A stretch of 64,000 nucleotides of DNA from Chryseobacterium gregarium DSM 19109 (GTDB taxonomy: Bacteria > Bacteroidota > Bacteroidia > Flavobacteriales > Weeksellaceae). The stretch lies in the NCBI RefSeq assembly GCF_000430845.1, contig NZ_AUMU01000012.1:62001-126000 (forward strand), given 5' to 3'. The stretch's first letter is position 1. Each line of letters opens with the position of its first letter. The notes beneath the pieces are model-generated. The model ran no database searches. It was given only the letters and a program-made list of their open reading frames with translations, and was not told the origin of the DNA. Below, in pieces: positions 27,333 through 36,147 of the stretch. The position numbers and the translations under genes are program-made.

Positions 27333-27356
27333 GACACTCAAGATGAGTGCTTTTTT
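27333..27356 (+). terminator. Rho-independent terminator
   Basis: CACTCA, AGA loop, TGAGTG, then C and six T. It lies right after the EEP-family gene. Confidence 0.75.
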
Positions 27357-27366
27357 ATGTAACTTT

Positions 27367-27795
27367 ATGAATATGAAAAATATAATCCTGATACTAATGG
27401 TTTCTTTTATTCCTTTCAGCTGTGCAGCACAGGCTGAACCTAAAAATGACCGAGAGAAATCTGAGATGAAACCCTCTAAAAATGAAGACGGCGAGTGGGA
27501 TCTTACCGTTATCGACACACAGTTTGATTATTTTCTCAATGCAGTTGCCAAACCGATGAGTCAGTATTCAGAAGCTTATCTGAAAAACAGAAATACATTA
27601 TCGGTCACAGAATGGAATTCTTATAATTCTTCCGGAAGGTACAGGAACGTCATAGAATCATCCATAGATTATGATCCGAGAGAGAAGTACGGTCTGAAAT
27701 TCGAATACAAACTGTATCAGGTTTTTGCCTATGTAAACTGGAAATACGGCTTAAGGATGAGCGGGCTTTCAGGAAGTGACACGACACGATATTAA
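27367..27795 (+). CDS. DUF6146 family lipoprotein
   Basis: The 142-residue protein has a lipoprotein signal peptide with lipobox PFSC (Cys at about residue 20). The conserved core matches DUF6146: EWDLTVIDTQFDYFLNAVAKP, then SQYSEAYLKNRNTLSVTEWN, then a C-terminal Y-x-LYQVFAYVNWKYGLR. The family is found in Flavobacteriia and has no known function. A longer upstream reading frame exists but overlaps the previous gene and the terminator, so I chose the ATG at 27367 (27373 also possible). It ends at a bidirectional terminator shared with sodB. Confidence 0.82.
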   Translation: MNMKNIILILMVSFIPFSCAAQAEPKNDREKSEMKPSKNEDGEWDLTVIDTQFDYFLNAVAKPMSQYSEAYLKNRNTLSVTEWNSYNSSGRYRNVIESSIDYDPREKYGLKFEYKLYQVFAYVNWKYGLRMSGLSGSDTTRY

Positions 27796-27800
27796 AATAA

Positions 27801-27828
27801 AAAAGGTTCAGAGTATTCTGAACCTTTT
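27801..27828. terminator. Bidirectional terminator between DUF6146 gene and sodB
   Basis: AAAAGGTTCAGA pairs perfectly with TCTGAACCTTTT over a four-base loop. A-run and T-run on the two sides allow it to work for both converging genes. Confidence 0.92.
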
Positions 27829-27849
27829 CATTTTATAATAGTTTAAAAA

Positions 27850-28446
27850 TTATTTGTTGAATAATTCCTCTACTTTATCCCAGTTCACCACATCGAAGAA
27901 TGCAGCTACGTAGTCAGGTCTTCTGTTCTGGTAGTTTAAATAATAAGCGTGCTCCCAAACATCCAGACCTAAAACCGGAGTTCCTTTGGCATCAGCTACA
28001 GGCATTAACGGGTTATCTTGGTTTGGCGTAGATGTTACGGCAACAGAACCGTCGTTATTTTTTAACAGCCATGCCCATCCGGAACCAAATCTTGTTTTGG
28101 CAGCCTCAGAAAAATCAGTTTTGAACTTCTCAAGCCCTCCGTAATTTTCAAGCGCAGCTTTTACATTCCCTACAGGCTCTTTGCTTCCGCCCGGTGTCAG
28201 GATCTCCCAGAATAAAGAGTGGTTGAAATGGCCGCCTCCGTTATTTCTTACCGCCGGCTTATCCGTACCGGTCTGGCAGATTTCTTCAATGGTTTTTCCT
28301 TCCAGTTCTGTTCCCTCAATGGCTTTATTTAAATTATCGATGTAAGCCTGATGATGTTTTGTATGGTGAATTTCCATCGTTTTTGCATCTATCGTCGGCT
28401 CTAATGCATCATAAGCATATCCTAGTTTTGGTAGTTCGAATGACAT
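27850..28446 (-). CDS. sodB: Superoxide dismutase (Fe/Mn family)
   Basis: SOD converts superoxide to hydrogen peroxide and oxygen in the cytoplasm. The 198-residue protein has the metal ligands His in [11 protein letters not shown], His in [11 protein letters not shown], and Asp and His in [15 protein letters not shown], plus RFGSGWAWL. Fe and Mn forms cannot be told apart with confidence here. I start at [10 protein letters not shown] (28446) rather than nine codons upstream, because the upstream start would overlap the -7 box at 28471-28478. The gene has its own canonical promoter and a shared terminator, so it is monocistronic. Confidence 0.97.
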   Translation of the reverse strand: MSFELPKLGYAYDALEPTIDAKTMEIHHTKHHQAYIDNLNKAIEGTELEGKTIEEICQTGTDKPAVRNNGGGHFNHSLFWEILTPGGSKEPVGNVKAALENYGGLEKFKTDFSEAAKTRFGSGWAWLLKNNDGSVAVTSTPNQDNPLMPVADAKGTPVLGLDVWEHAYYLNYQNRRPDYVAAFFDVVNWDKVEELFNK

Positions 28447-28470
28447 AATTTTATTTTTAATGTTATTACT

Positions 28471-28502
28471 CAAATTTAGCCATATTTTGTGCGAAACTCA
28501 AA
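28471..28502 (-). promoter_or_regulatory. sodB promoter (TTTG, 20 bases, TAAATTTG)
   Basis: On the minus strand TTTG at 28502-28499 is separated by 20 bases from TAAATTTG at 28478-28471. Both spacing and sequence fit the Bacteroidota sigma-ABfr promoter, and the box ends 25 bases before the chosen start. Confidence 0.75.
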
Positions 28503-28662
28503 AAATGTGTATTATTTTAATAAATCTTTAACATAGAGCGATTAAGTAACTTAAAGAATTAAAGACGAATGACAGAAAACATCCATACCCCATTAATGTA
28601 AAGTCACATAGACTTACCATTATACGGATATTTAAAATCATCAAATTCCAATTCTTTCCAAC

Positions 28663-28693
28663 AAAAAAGCACGGACTCATAAGTCCGCGCTTC
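28663..28693 (-). terminator. Rho-independent terminator downstream of rho
   Basis: On the minus strand GCGCGGACT pairs with AGTCCGTGC across a short loop, followed by six T. It lies about 23 bases after the rho stop. Confidence 0.85.
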
Positions 28694-28715
28694 TATATTA
28701 ACAAAATTAAATTCG

Positions 28716-30539
28716 TTATCTATTCATAGACATCAGGAATTCTTCGTTATTCAAAGTTCCTTTGATGTTTTTATTGACAAATTCCATGGCTTCAATAGGA
28801 TTCATTTCAGCGAGGTACTTTCTTAAAATCCACATTCTCTGGGAAGTCACCTCATCCAAGAGAAGATCATCCCTACGGGTGCTGGATGCAACCAAATCAA
28901 TGGCAGGGTAAATTCTCCTGTTGGCAATTTTCCGGTCTAACTGGAGTTCCATGTTACCTGTTCCCTTGAATTCTTCAAAGATCACTTCGTCCATTTTAGA
29001 ACCTGTATCAATAAGAGCCGTTGCAATAATCGTCAGAGATCCTCCTCCTTCAATTTTTCTTGCCGCCCCGAAAAATCTTTTCGGCTTATGAAGCGCATTG
29101 GCGTCAACCCCTCCGGAAAGCACTTTCCCGGATGCAGGTGTTACAGTATTATATGCTCTTGCCAGTCTCGTGATGGAATCCAGTAAAATAACCACATCAT
29201 GACCGCATTCCACCATTCTCTGTGCTTTTGCCAGAACAAGGTTTGCCACTTTCACATGTTTGTCTGCAGCCTCATCAAATGTAGAGGCAATAACCTCTGC
29301 ATTAACGCTCCTTTCCATATCGGTAACCTCTTCCGGACGTTCGTCAATAAGAAGCACCATCATATATACTTCAGGGTGGTTGGATGCAATAGAATTGGCA
29401 ATATCCTTCAGCAGCATGGTCTTACCCGTTTTAGGCTGGGCAACGATCATGGCTCTTTGTCCTTTTCCTATCGGCGCTATTAAATCAACAATCCTGGTTG
29501 ACATCGTAGCATTATTTCCCGTCAGGTTAAACTTTTCCTCAGGGAAAAGCGGTGTTAAATATTCAAAAGCAACACGATCTTTGATGAATGCCAGATCACG
29601 TCCGTTAACTTCCGTAGGCTTCAGTAAAGAAAAATATTTCTCTCCTTCTTTCGGGAGCCTTACGATTCCTCTTACCGTATCTCCGGTTTTTAAACTGTAA
29701 TTCCTGATCTGCGCCGTAGAAACGTACACATCATCAGGTGAAGAGATATAACTGAAATCTGAAGAACGTAAAAATCCGTAATTATCCGGTAAAATTTCCA
29801 AAACCCCTTCGATACTGACCATTCCGTCGAAACTGAACTCTTTTCTCTGTTCCGGGTGCTGCTGTTGTTCATCACTTCTTTCAGAATGCTGTTGCTGCTT
29901 ATTCTGATTTGGGTTCTGGTTCTGGTTTGGGTTTCTGTTCTGGTTTCCGTTGTTGTGCGGATTGTTGTGTTGCGCTCTTTGAGGCCTGGCCTGAGACTGG
30001 GGAGTATTCGGCTTTTCTTCTGCAGGAACAGATTGCTGGGATTCTGAATTTTTAGGAACTTCTGTTTTCTCTTGTGGAACTTCAGGGTTTTCTGTATTTG
30101 GAGGAGTAACCCTCTTCCTTTTTCTCTTGGCAGCAGCGGCTGAATCTTCCGTAGCGGCAGCCGGTTCGGCTTTTGTTTCCTCTGCTTTAGGTGCTTCCGC
30201 GATCGGTTCTTTTACCTCCTCTGCTTTTTCTCCAACCTCTGGTTTCTGCTCTGCCGGAGCCTTTGTTTCTGTTTTCGGCTTGGTTACCGTTTTCTTGGGA
30301 GCCGCTTTTTTAGCAGGTGCTCTTACAGGTTTTTCTGCCGGGGTTTCCTCAGTAGTGATACTGGTTTCAGTTGCGCTGAAATAATCTTTGGCAACCTTAG
30401 GATTTGAAGCCTGAAAGTCAAGAACGGCAAAGATTTTATCATTCTCATTGCTGTTTCTTGCAACTTTAACGCCCAAATCCTTTAAGATTTTAGTCAGTTC
30501 CGTTACGGATTTTGACCTTAACGTTTCAATGTTAAACAT
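28716..30539 (-). CDS. rho: Transcription termination factor Rho with long low-complexity insert
   Basis: Rho is the RNA-dependent ATPase that ends transcription. The 607-residue product is far longer than E. coli Rho (419). Residues 1-55 are the Rho N-terminal helical domain ([20 protein letters not shown]). Residues about 56-233 are low complexity, first Ala/Lys/Glu/Pro-rich, then Asn/Gln-rich (about 183-230). The RNA-binding cold-shock-like domain follows ([31 protein letters not shown]), then the ATPase with Walker A ([10 protein letters not shown]), [14 protein letters not shown] and the Q/R-loop ([24 protein letters not shown] in two overlapping motifs). It is transcribed alone and is divergent from the DUF4293 gene. 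Confidence 0.97.
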   Translation of the reverse strand: MFNIETLRSKSVTELTKILKDLGVKVARNSNENDKIFAVLDFQASNPKVAKDYFSATETSITTEETPAEKPVRAPAKKAAPKKTVTKPKTETKAPAEQKPEVGEKAEEVKEPIAEAPKAEETKAEPAAATEDSAAAAKRKRKRVTPPNTENPEVPQEKTEVPKNSESQQSVPAEEKPNTPQSQARPQRAQHNNPHNNGNQNRNPNQNQNPNQNKQQQHSERSDEQQQHPEQRKEFSFDGMVSIEGVLEILPDNYGFLRSSDFSYISSPDDVYVSTAQIRNYSLKTGDTVRGIVRLPKEGEKYFSLLKPTEVNGRDLAFIKDRVAFEYLTPLFPEEKFNLTGNNATMSTRIVDLIAPIGKGQRAMIVAQPKTGKTMLLKDIANSIASNHPEVYMMVLLIDERPEEVTDMERSVNAEVIASTFDEAADKHVKVANLVLAKAQRMVECGHDVVILLDSITRLARAYNTVTPASGKVLSGGVDANALHKPKRFFGAARKIEGGGSLTIIATALIDTGSKMDEVIFEEFKGTGNMELQLDRKIANRRIYPAIDLVASSTRRDDLLLDEVTSQRMWILRKYLAEMNPIEAMEFVNKNIKGTLNNEEFLMSMNR

Positions 30540-30618
30540 ATTTATGTAAAAAATGTAATTAATTGTGAGTAAGAAAAGTAAGTCCGGTGACTTTTATTTT
30601 CAAGTACATTGTATAATG

Positions 30619-30649
30619 CAAATCTACACTTATTTTTGAATTGTGCAAA
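30619..30649 (-). promoter_or_regulatory. rho promoter (TTTG, 19 bases, TAGATTTG)
   Basis: On the minus strand TTTG at 30649-30646, exactly 19 bases, then TAGATTTG at 30626-30619. It interleaves with the plus-strand promoter of the DUF4293 gene. The leader to the rho ATG would be about 70 bases. Confidence 0.75.
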
Positions 30650-30665
30650 ATTTATGCTACTTTTG
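30635..30665 (+). promoter_or_regulatory. DUF4293 gene promoter (TTTG, 19 bases, TACTTTTG)
   Basis: TTTG at 30635-30638, exactly 19 bases, then TACTTTTG at 30658-30665, followed by the ATG at 30684. It is a canonical Bacteroidota promoter and overlaps the divergent rho promoter. Confidence 0.78.
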
Positions 30666-30683
30666 CCTAGATTAAAATATTCA

Positions 30684-31073
30684 ATGTTACAAAGAATACA
30701 GACCATATGGACTTTTTTAGCAGTTTTGGCTGCGGTATTCCTGTTTGTTACGGCACAGGATGTGATTATTTCCGATCAGTTTCCAGTGATCAATATTGCC
30801 TGTGTAGCCCTTGTTTTAATTGGATTACTGAGTGTGTTCAGTTATAAGAACAGAAAAAGACAAATTTTGCTGAATACCATCAGCATCATTATAAACGCTT
30901 TGTTGATTGGTGTATTGGCGTACTGGTTACTTAACTTATCCGGAGGAATTCAGTTTCCTGAGAAGGGTATTGAGCCGGTTTTCCCATTGATTGCGGTGAT
31001 CTGTTTGTGTATTGCAAACGTATACATCAAAAGAGATGAGAGGCTCGTAAAATCGGTAGACCGACTCCGATAG
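30684..31073 (+). CDS. DUF4293 family membrane protein
   Basis: The 129-residue protein begins MLQRIQTIWTFLAVLAAVF, the hallmark start of DUF4293, and has four predicted membrane helices (about residues 8-25, 37-55, 64-85 and 94-113). The tail is basic (KRDERLVKSVDRLR). The family is restricted to Bacteroidota, typically sits next to rho, and has no assigned function. A longer in-frame start at 30609 is unlikely, because it would lie upstream of the -7 box. The gene is divergent from rho with overlapping promoters and ends at a terminator, so it is transcribed alone. Confidence 0.88.
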   Translation: MLQRIQTIWTFLAVLAAVFLFVTAQDVIISDQFPVINIACVALVLIGLLSVFSYKNRKRQILLNTISIIINALLIGVLAYWLLNLSGGIQFPEKGIEPVFPLIAVICLCIANVYIKRDERLVKSVDRLR

Positions 31074-31098
31074 CCTGACAACGATTTTTTGAGTAAGG

Positions 31099-31126
31099 AC
31101 AGCTTCTTTTCAGGAGCTGTTTTTTT
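31099..31126 (+). terminator. Rho-independent terminator
   Basis: ACAGCTTC pairs, with one G-U, to GGAGCTGT across a six-base loop, followed by six T. Confidence 0.78.
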
Positions 31127-31288
31127 ATTTAATCCTGTGCAGATTCCGGATTTGCCCAATGGTTTGCCTTCCATTTAGGTCAACAATTCACGCACATCTT
31201 CAAAAGATGGAGGAGAAAAAATTATTTTATATTATTTCGTGCAACATTTCCGGTAAACATGCGACAGATTGTTTATAAATTTATTTAC

Positions 31289-32212
31289 ATGAAAAAACTT
31301 ACCTACCTTACTTTTTCACTCTTCTCCGTATTCGCTTTTTCACAGCAGGTTACTGAAGAGAGAATCAGGACCGTACTTTCAACATTGGCTTCCGATGAAA
31401 TGAAGGGCCGTGAAATCGGGACGCCGGAAAATGACAATGCCGCCCAGTATATTGCCAGGCTTTTTAAAGAAAACAATTTAGACTACTGCACCGGAAATTC
31501 TTACCTGGTTCCTTTTCAGTATAAGGGGAAAACGGTTTACAATGTATGTGGTGTCAAAAAAGGAACAACAGATCAATATCTCGGTTTTTCAGGACATTTT
31601 GATCACATTGGAACAAGCAAGAAAAGCGGGGACAACATCTACAACGGTGCCGATGATGATGCCAGCGGGATTACCACCCTTGTAGGAATCGCCGATTACT
31701 TTAAGAGTAAAAAACCTGAATTCTCCATGGTTTTTATGGCCTTCAACGGTGAAGAAAAAGGCATGCTGGGATCAAAAGCCATTTCTAAAGATCAGAATCT
31801 GGATAACATCTATCATAACCTCGCTGCTCTTTTTAATTTTGAAATGGTAGCCACAGAATCGGCTTTCGGGAAGAATGCTTTGTTTATGACCGGTGATGAA
31901 TTTTCAGACCTGGATGAATTGTTCAACCAGAATGCCACCAATGGCCTGAAGATCAACCCTGACCCTTACGCTGCCCAACAGCTATTCTACCGGTCAGATA
32001 ATGTAAGCTTTGTTAAAAAGAAGATTATTGCCCACTCCCTTTCAACAGTCGACATGACGAAAGCAGCCCACTACCACAATGAAAGCGATGATGTAAATAT
32101 TGTTGATTTTGCCAACATGATGCAGATCATTAATAATTTCGGAAAAACGCTGGAGAAATTAACTCCTGAGAATTTCACCCCGAAGTACAACGATAAAGTA
32201 AAACTGGATTAG
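31289..32212 (+). CDS. Secreted M28 family metallopeptidase
   Basis: The 307-residue protein starts MKKLTYLTFSLFSVFAFSQ, a signal peptide of about 19 residues. The M28 (aminopeptidase-type) zinc site is visible: SGHFDHIG, NGADDDASG, AFNGEEKGMLGS and a late His in STVDMTKAAHYHNESD. These enzymes use two zinc ions to remove N-terminal amino acids from peptides, here probably in the periplasm. A start 10 codons upstream at 31259 is possible but would spoil the signal peptide. The protein is shorter than many M28 members because it lacks a PA insert. It is followed by an ABC exporter gene 53 bases on. Confidence 0.9.
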   Translation: MKKLTYLTFSLFSVFAFSQQVTEERIRTVLSTLASDEMKGREIGTPENDNAAQYIARLFKENNLDYCTGNSYLVPFQYKGKTVYNVCGVKKGTTDQYLGFSGHFDHIGTSKKSGDNIYNGADDDASGITTLVGIADYFKSKKPEFSMVFMAFNGEEKGMLGSKAISKDQNLDNIYHNLAALFNFEMVATESAFGKNALFMTGDEFSDLDELFNQNATNGLKINPDPYAAQQLFYRSDNVSFVKKKIIAHSLSTVDMTKAAHYHNESDDVNIVDFANMMQIINNFGKTLEKLTPENFTPKYNDKVKLD

Positions 32213-32237
32213 AAACGTCCGATCTATTAATTTTCCT

Positions 32238-32245
32238 TACTTTTG
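32238..32245 (+). promoter_or_regulatory. -7 box before the ABC exporter gene
   Basis: TACTTTTG fits TAnnTTTG and lies 20 bases before the ATG at 32266. The -33 element is not clear. Confidence 0.4.
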
Positions 32246-32265
32246 TTTGATTAATCTAAAATTTA

Positions 32266-34095
32266 ATGAGTTATTATAAACGAGCGATAGAAAATATACT
32301 TCCGTATAAGAAATCTATTGCAGCCGGTATTTTCTTTAATGTTCTTTATGCTTTATTCAATATCGTTGCCATGCTTTTTTTCATGCCTGTTTTGAATATC
32401 CTTTTTGATAAAGAGACTAAAAAAATTGATTCCCCGCCTATTTATGAAGGGGTTTCCAATGCCGGCACATTTCTTAAAGACAGCTTCAATTATAACATTC
32501 AGCAACTGCAAATTGAAAAGGGACCAGAATATATCCTATTGATTACCTGCATTTTGTTCATATCAATGTTCTTTCTGAGAAACATTTTCAGCTATTTATC
32601 AGAATTTTATCTTACGTTTTCAAGGACCGGTGTTTCAAGGGATTTCAGGATCAGGCTGCATGACAAGATTTTAGAGCTGCCGGTATCATTTTTCACCAAC
32701 TCCAGAAAGGGAGATGTGTTTGCGAGAATAACGTCTGATGTCAGTGAAGTGGAATCTAATATTTTAAACAGTTTAATTGATATCATCCGTTCCCCTATCG
32801 TTATTATTATTACGATGGGATATCTTTTGTATTCCAATTTTCAGCTTACGATTTTTACTCTGATTGTATTCCCTATCATGGGTACATTAATTTCAATTAT
32901 CGGGAAAAGCCTGAAGAAAGATACGGGTGAAGCTCAGAATGAACTCGGAAAAATGTATTCTTTTGTGGATGAAACCCTGGTGGGATTGAAAATCATCAAG
33001 ATTTTTGATGCTTCTCCCCAAATCAAGAAAAGATTCGATGATGTTCTTAACAGAATAAGATATCTTTCCTTACGCTTGTTTAAGAAAAAGGCCCTTGCCT
33101 CTCCTGTAAGTGAGCTCCTGGGAGCCATTACCATAGGTATGATTGTGTATTTCGGCGGCCGGCTTGCAATTCAGGGGAAAGGATTATCCGGAAGTGAATT
33201 TATAACATATATTGCTTTATTCTATACCATATTACAGCCTCTAAAAGCTTTATCTTCCGCTATATCGAATCTTCAGAAGGGAGAAGTTTCGGCCAAAAGG
33301 ATTTTTGAAATCCTTGATGCAGATTATCATATTAAAGAACTGAAACATGCGAAAGAAATAAAAGGATTTGAGAAAAATGTTGAATTTAAAAATATTACTT
33401 TCGGGTATGAGGAGAGAGATATTCTTAAAAATTTCTCACTGTCAATCCCCAAGGGCAAAACCATTGCTCTGGTAGGCCAGAGCGGCAGCGGAAAAAGCAC
33501 AATAACCAATCTCATTACCCGTTTTTACGATGTCAATAACGGGGAAATTCTGGTGGATGGTGAAAATATAAAAAATATAAAACTTTCGAACTACAGAAAG
33601 TTATTCGGACTGGTAACACAGGACAATATATTGTTTAACGATTCCATCAGAAACAACATATCATTGGGCAAGCCCAATGCATCACTAGACGACATTCAAG
33701 CTGCTGCTAAAGTAGCAAATGCTCATGACTTTATTATGGACCTCCCGGACCAGTATGATACCAATATCGGAGATGCAGGCGGAAAGCTCTCCGGCGGTCA
33801 GAAGCAGAGGATTTCCATTGCGAGAGCGGTACTGAAAAACCCGCCTATCATGATCCTTGATGAAGCCACTTCAGCCTTGGATACGGAATCAGAGAGATTC
33901 GTTCAGGATGCGCTGGAAAAAATGATGGAGAACAGGACTTCCTTGGTTATTGCCCACAGGCTGTCCACCATCCAGAAAGCCGACTGGATCGTGGTCATGG
34001 AGAAAGGAAATATTGTAGAGCAGGGAACCCACCATGAACTGATTGCCAAAAGAGGCATGTACCATAAACTGGTAGAACTGCAGAATTTCGATTAG
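32266..34095 (+). CDS. ABC transporter, permease and ATPase fused (MsbA-like exporter)
   Basis: The 609-residue half-transporter has a six-helix exporter-type membrane domain (about residues 1-330, with IRLHDKILELPVSFFTNSRKGD as its typical coupling segment) and an ATPase domain (about 370-609). ATPase motifs are Walker A GQSGSGKST, Q-loop LVTQDN, signature LSGGQKQRISIARA, Walker B IMILDEATSALD and the switch His in VIAHRLST. It is shaped like MsbA, the lipid A flippase, and this single copy may serve that role in the inner membrane, but multidrug export cannot be excluded. It works as a homodimer. A strong terminator follows. Confidence 0.92.
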   Translation: MSYYKRAIENILPYKKSIAAGIFFNVLYALFNIVAMLFFMPVLNILFDKETKKIDSPPIYEGVSNAGTFLKDSFNYNIQQLQIEKGPEYILLITCILFISMFFLRNIFSYLSEFYLTFSRTGVSRDFRIRLHDKILELPVSFFTNSRKGDVFARITSDVSEVESNILNSLIDIIRSPIVIIITMGYLLYSNFQLTIFTLIVFPIMGTLISIIGKSLKKDTGEAQNELGKMYSFVDETLVGLKIIKIFDASPQIKKRFDDVLNRIRYLSLRLFKKKALASPVSELLGAITIGMIVYFGGRLAIQGKGLSGSEFITYIALFYTILQPLKALSSAISNLQKGEVSAKRIFEILDADYHIKELKHAKEIKGFEKNVEFKNITFGYEERDILKNFSLSIPKGKTIALVGQSGSGKSTITNLITRFYDVNNGEILVDGENIKNIKLSNYRKLFGLVTQDNILFNDSIRNNISLGKPNASLDDIQAAAKVANAHDFIMDLPDQYDTNIGDAGGKLSGGQKQRISIARAVLKNPPIMILDEATSALDTESERFVQDALEKMMENRTSLVIAHRLSTIQKADWIVVMEKGNIVEQGTHHELIAKRGMYHKLVELQNFD

Positions 34096-34120
34096 TATAA
34101 AGCCTTGCCGAGATATGATA

Positions 34121-34157
34121 AAAAAAGAGAAAGCCCGAATAAGCTTTCTCTTTTTTT
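34121..34157 (+). terminator. Rho-independent terminator
   Basis: AAAAAAGAGAAAGC pairs perfectly with GCTTTCTCTTTTTT across an eight-base loop, with a T-run following. It ends the ABC exporter transcript. Confidence 0.9.
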
Positions 34158-34176
34158 ACAGGTTTGTTGCAAAAAA

Positions 34177-34538
34177 TTATTTTTTTATCATCTTATTCGT
34201 AAACTGGATCCACCTTCCAGTTGAATATTCAGCAGATAGGTTCCTACAGGGTAAGAGGTAAGATCAATTTTTGAATGATCCGTTTCAGACAGTTTTCTTC
34301 CTTCCATTGATAAAACGGTAACACCGCTTACTTTCTTTCCTCCTTTAATCATTACATAATCAGAGGTGGGGCTGGGATAAACCGAAACGTCCACTACAGA
34401 TATATCTTTGACAGATAAGGTCTGGTTCAAGCTCTGCATATATAGGGAGAGTACAATCTCACCACTCTGTCTGTAAAACACCGCTGTAAGCACTTCATAT
34501 TTAAACGTATGACTTCCGGTAGACAATGACAATATCAC
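34177..34538 (-). pseudogene. Remnant of a T9SS type A-sorted protein, frameshifted
   Basis: The readable frame from GTG 34538 has no signal peptide, and an in-frame TAA lies directly upstream. Its C-terminal 80 residues are a type A T9SS sorting domain: VSVYPSPTSDYVMIKG, VTVLSMEGRKL, IDLTSYPVGTYLLNIQLEGG. The frame then runs into SSLRIR and a TGA at 34188. Restoring one T in the TTT run near 34202 would give the expected ending FTNKMIKK and a TAA at 34177-34179. So the gene has lost its N-terminus and has a one-base deletion at the sorting signal. A sequencing error could explain the deletion but not the missing front. Confidence 0.75.
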
Positions 34539-34540
34539 TT

Positions 34541-34569
34541 AAAACAAAAGAACAGCGTCCGCTGTTCTT
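34541..34569 (-). terminator. Terminator downstream of psd
   Basis: On the minus strand AGAACAGC and GCTGTTCT form a hairpin with a four-base loop, followed by TTTGTTTT. It ends the cdsA-psd transcript. Confidence 0.75.
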
Positions 34570-34593
34570 CTATATTATTTGAGTTATCTGATC

Positions 34594-35247
34594 TTATTCC
34601 TTCATTTTGGCAATTACATCCAGACCGCCTTTTGTTATATCACCGATTTTGCAGACAATCTCCGTATCCAAAGGCAGGAAAACATCCATTCTTGAACCAA
34701 ATTTAATGAAACCAAATTCATGTCCGGCTTTGGCTTCATCCCCTTCGTTACAATAAAAAACAATTCTTCTGGCCACGTAACCTGCAATCTGCCTGAAGAC
34801 CACTTTATGATGGGTTAAGCTTTCTACGGCAATGGTTGTCCTTTCATTATCTGTAGATGATTTCTCATGCCAGGCTACCAGGTACTTTCCCGGATGGTAT
34901 TTTTTATAAATGACTTCCCCCGAAACCGGATATCTGCAGATATGGACATTTAAAGGAGACATAAAAATAGAAACCTGAATCACTTTTTCTTTAAGGAATT
35001 CATTTTCTTCAACTTCTTTAATCATCACTACCTTTCCGTCAACCGGAGCAATAACATTCTCTTTGTGCTCAAGAATATCACGGTTGGGAACCCGGAAAAA
35101 CCAGAATACCAAACTGTAAATTACCAATAACGGCAGAATGATCGTCAATGACCACATTTCAAGAAAATAAATGGCCAGTGCTCCCACAATAATAAATAAA
35201 ATGGTGGCAACAGCAATCGTTCCTTTTGATTCTCTGTGTAATTTCAT
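34594..35247 (-). CDS. psd: Phosphatidylserine decarboxylase family protein
   Basis: PSD makes phosphatidylethanolamine from phosphatidylserine at the inner membrane. The 217-residue proenzyme has two N-terminal membrane helices (about residues 10-50), then VIAPVDGKVV, the family motif IFMSPLNVHICRYPVSG, and the self-cleavage site FGSR (Ser185 would become the pyruvoyl group). This FGS form rather than LGST marks the short, archaeal/Bacteroidota-type family. The upstream neighbour cdsA supplies CDP-diacylglycerol and ends 4 bases before this ATG, so the two form a phospholipid operon. pssA is not present in the window. Confidence 0.95.
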   Translation of the reverse strand: MKLHRESKGTIAVATILFIIVGALAIYFLEMWSLTIILPLLVIYSLVFWFFRVPNRDILEHKENVIAPVDGKVVMIKEVEENEFLKEKVIQVSIFMSPLNVHICRYPVSGEVIYKKYHPGKYLVAWHEKSSTDNERTTIAVESLTHHKVVFRQIAGYVARRIVFYCNEGDEAKAGHEFGFIKFGSRMDVFLPLDTEIVCKIGDITKGGLDVIAKMKE

Positions 35248-35251
35248 GAGA

Positions 35252-36124
35252 TTATATAAATTTTTCTAAAATAAAATACAAATATACGACAGGCACGCAG
35301 ATTAAAAAACTATCCAGGCGGTCTAAAACACCTCCATGGCCCGGAAGAATGTTTCCACTATCCTTTACCCCGAAATTTCTTTTCAACTGGCTTTCCACCA
35401 GATCTCCTGCAGGAGCGAATGCAGCCACCAGAAATCCTACGACCATCCAGTTTCCGCGCAGTTCAGGCTGATACTGTTCAATGAAATAAGATAATACAAG
35501 AGTTAGGATAACACCACCGATATAACCTTCCCAGGTTTTTTTAGGCGATATTTTGGGAGCCATTTTATGCTTTCCAAAAAACTTACCGGTGAGGTATGCA
35601 AAAGTATCACTGCTCCAGATCAGAATAAACAGGAACAGCACCTCCAAGGAAAACCGGTCATCAAAACTCGAAAATTTAGGAAGACCCAGCGCAAAACTGA
35701 ACGGAAGCGCTACATAAATAACAGTAAAAATAAGTTTCCCACTGTCATAATAAAGCTCATTGGGATATTTAAAAAGCGTAACAACCGCAATAACGATTAA
35801 AAGCATAGCAAGAATTTCACTGATCCTGAAATCAAAGAAAAAATCAAAATGAAAATACCTTTTGGAAAAAACGTAAAAGATAAAAATGATTAAAGGCAAA
35901 ACGACCCATTTTTCATAGCCATCCCCGAATTTCATCATCTTAACACATTCCCAGGAACCGACACCCAACAAAAGAGTAATCAAACCATAGTATAAATATT
36001 CCTGTTTTACAAGACCCGGAGCAATCCCGTTGATCAGCTGAGCTCCGAGCGGAGTCGTGCAGAGAATAATGATGGCGACATACACAATTCCGGAAAGGGT
36101 TCTTTGAATAAGATTTTTGTCCAA
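35252..36124 (-). CDS. cdsA: Phosphatidate cytidylyltransferase
   Basis: CdsA converts phosphatidic acid and CTP to CDP-diacylglycerol, the precursor of all major phospholipids. The 290-residue integral membrane protein has about eight helices. The C-terminal signature is complete: WSSDTFAYLTGKFFGKHK, SPKKTWEGYIGG, and AGDLVESQLKRNFGVKDSG followed by LPGHGGVLDRLDS, which carries the metal-binding aspartates. The gene lies 23 bases after the LUD-domain gene and 4 bases before psd on the same strand. That order (ftsH, LUD, cdsA, psd) is typical of flavobacteria. Confidence 0.96.
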   Translation of the reverse strand: MDKNLIQRTLSGIVYVAIIILCTTPLGAQLINGIAPGLVKQEYLYYGLITLLLGVGSWECVKMMKFGDGYEKWVVLPLIIFIFYVFSKRYFHFDFFFDFRISEILAMLLIVIAVVTLFKYPNELYYDSGKLIFTVIYVALPFSFALGLPKFSSFDDRFSLEVLFLFILIWSSDTFAYLTGKFFGKHKMAPKISPKKTWEGYIGGVILTLVLSYFIEQYQPELRGNWMVVGFLVAAFAPAGDLVESQLKRNFGVKDSGNILPGHGGVLDRLDSFLICVPVVYLYFILEKFI

Positions 36125-36147
36125 GATATTAAATTTAAAGTTGATGC

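Noticed and set aside
28447..28473. Upstream start for sodB
   Set aside because: It overlaps the TAAATTTG box on the minus strand and adds residues not seen in the family.
29856..30384. Long plus-strand reading frames opposite rho
   Set aside because: Hydrophobic and Ala/Ser-rich frames here are the antisense of the low-complexity Rho insert.
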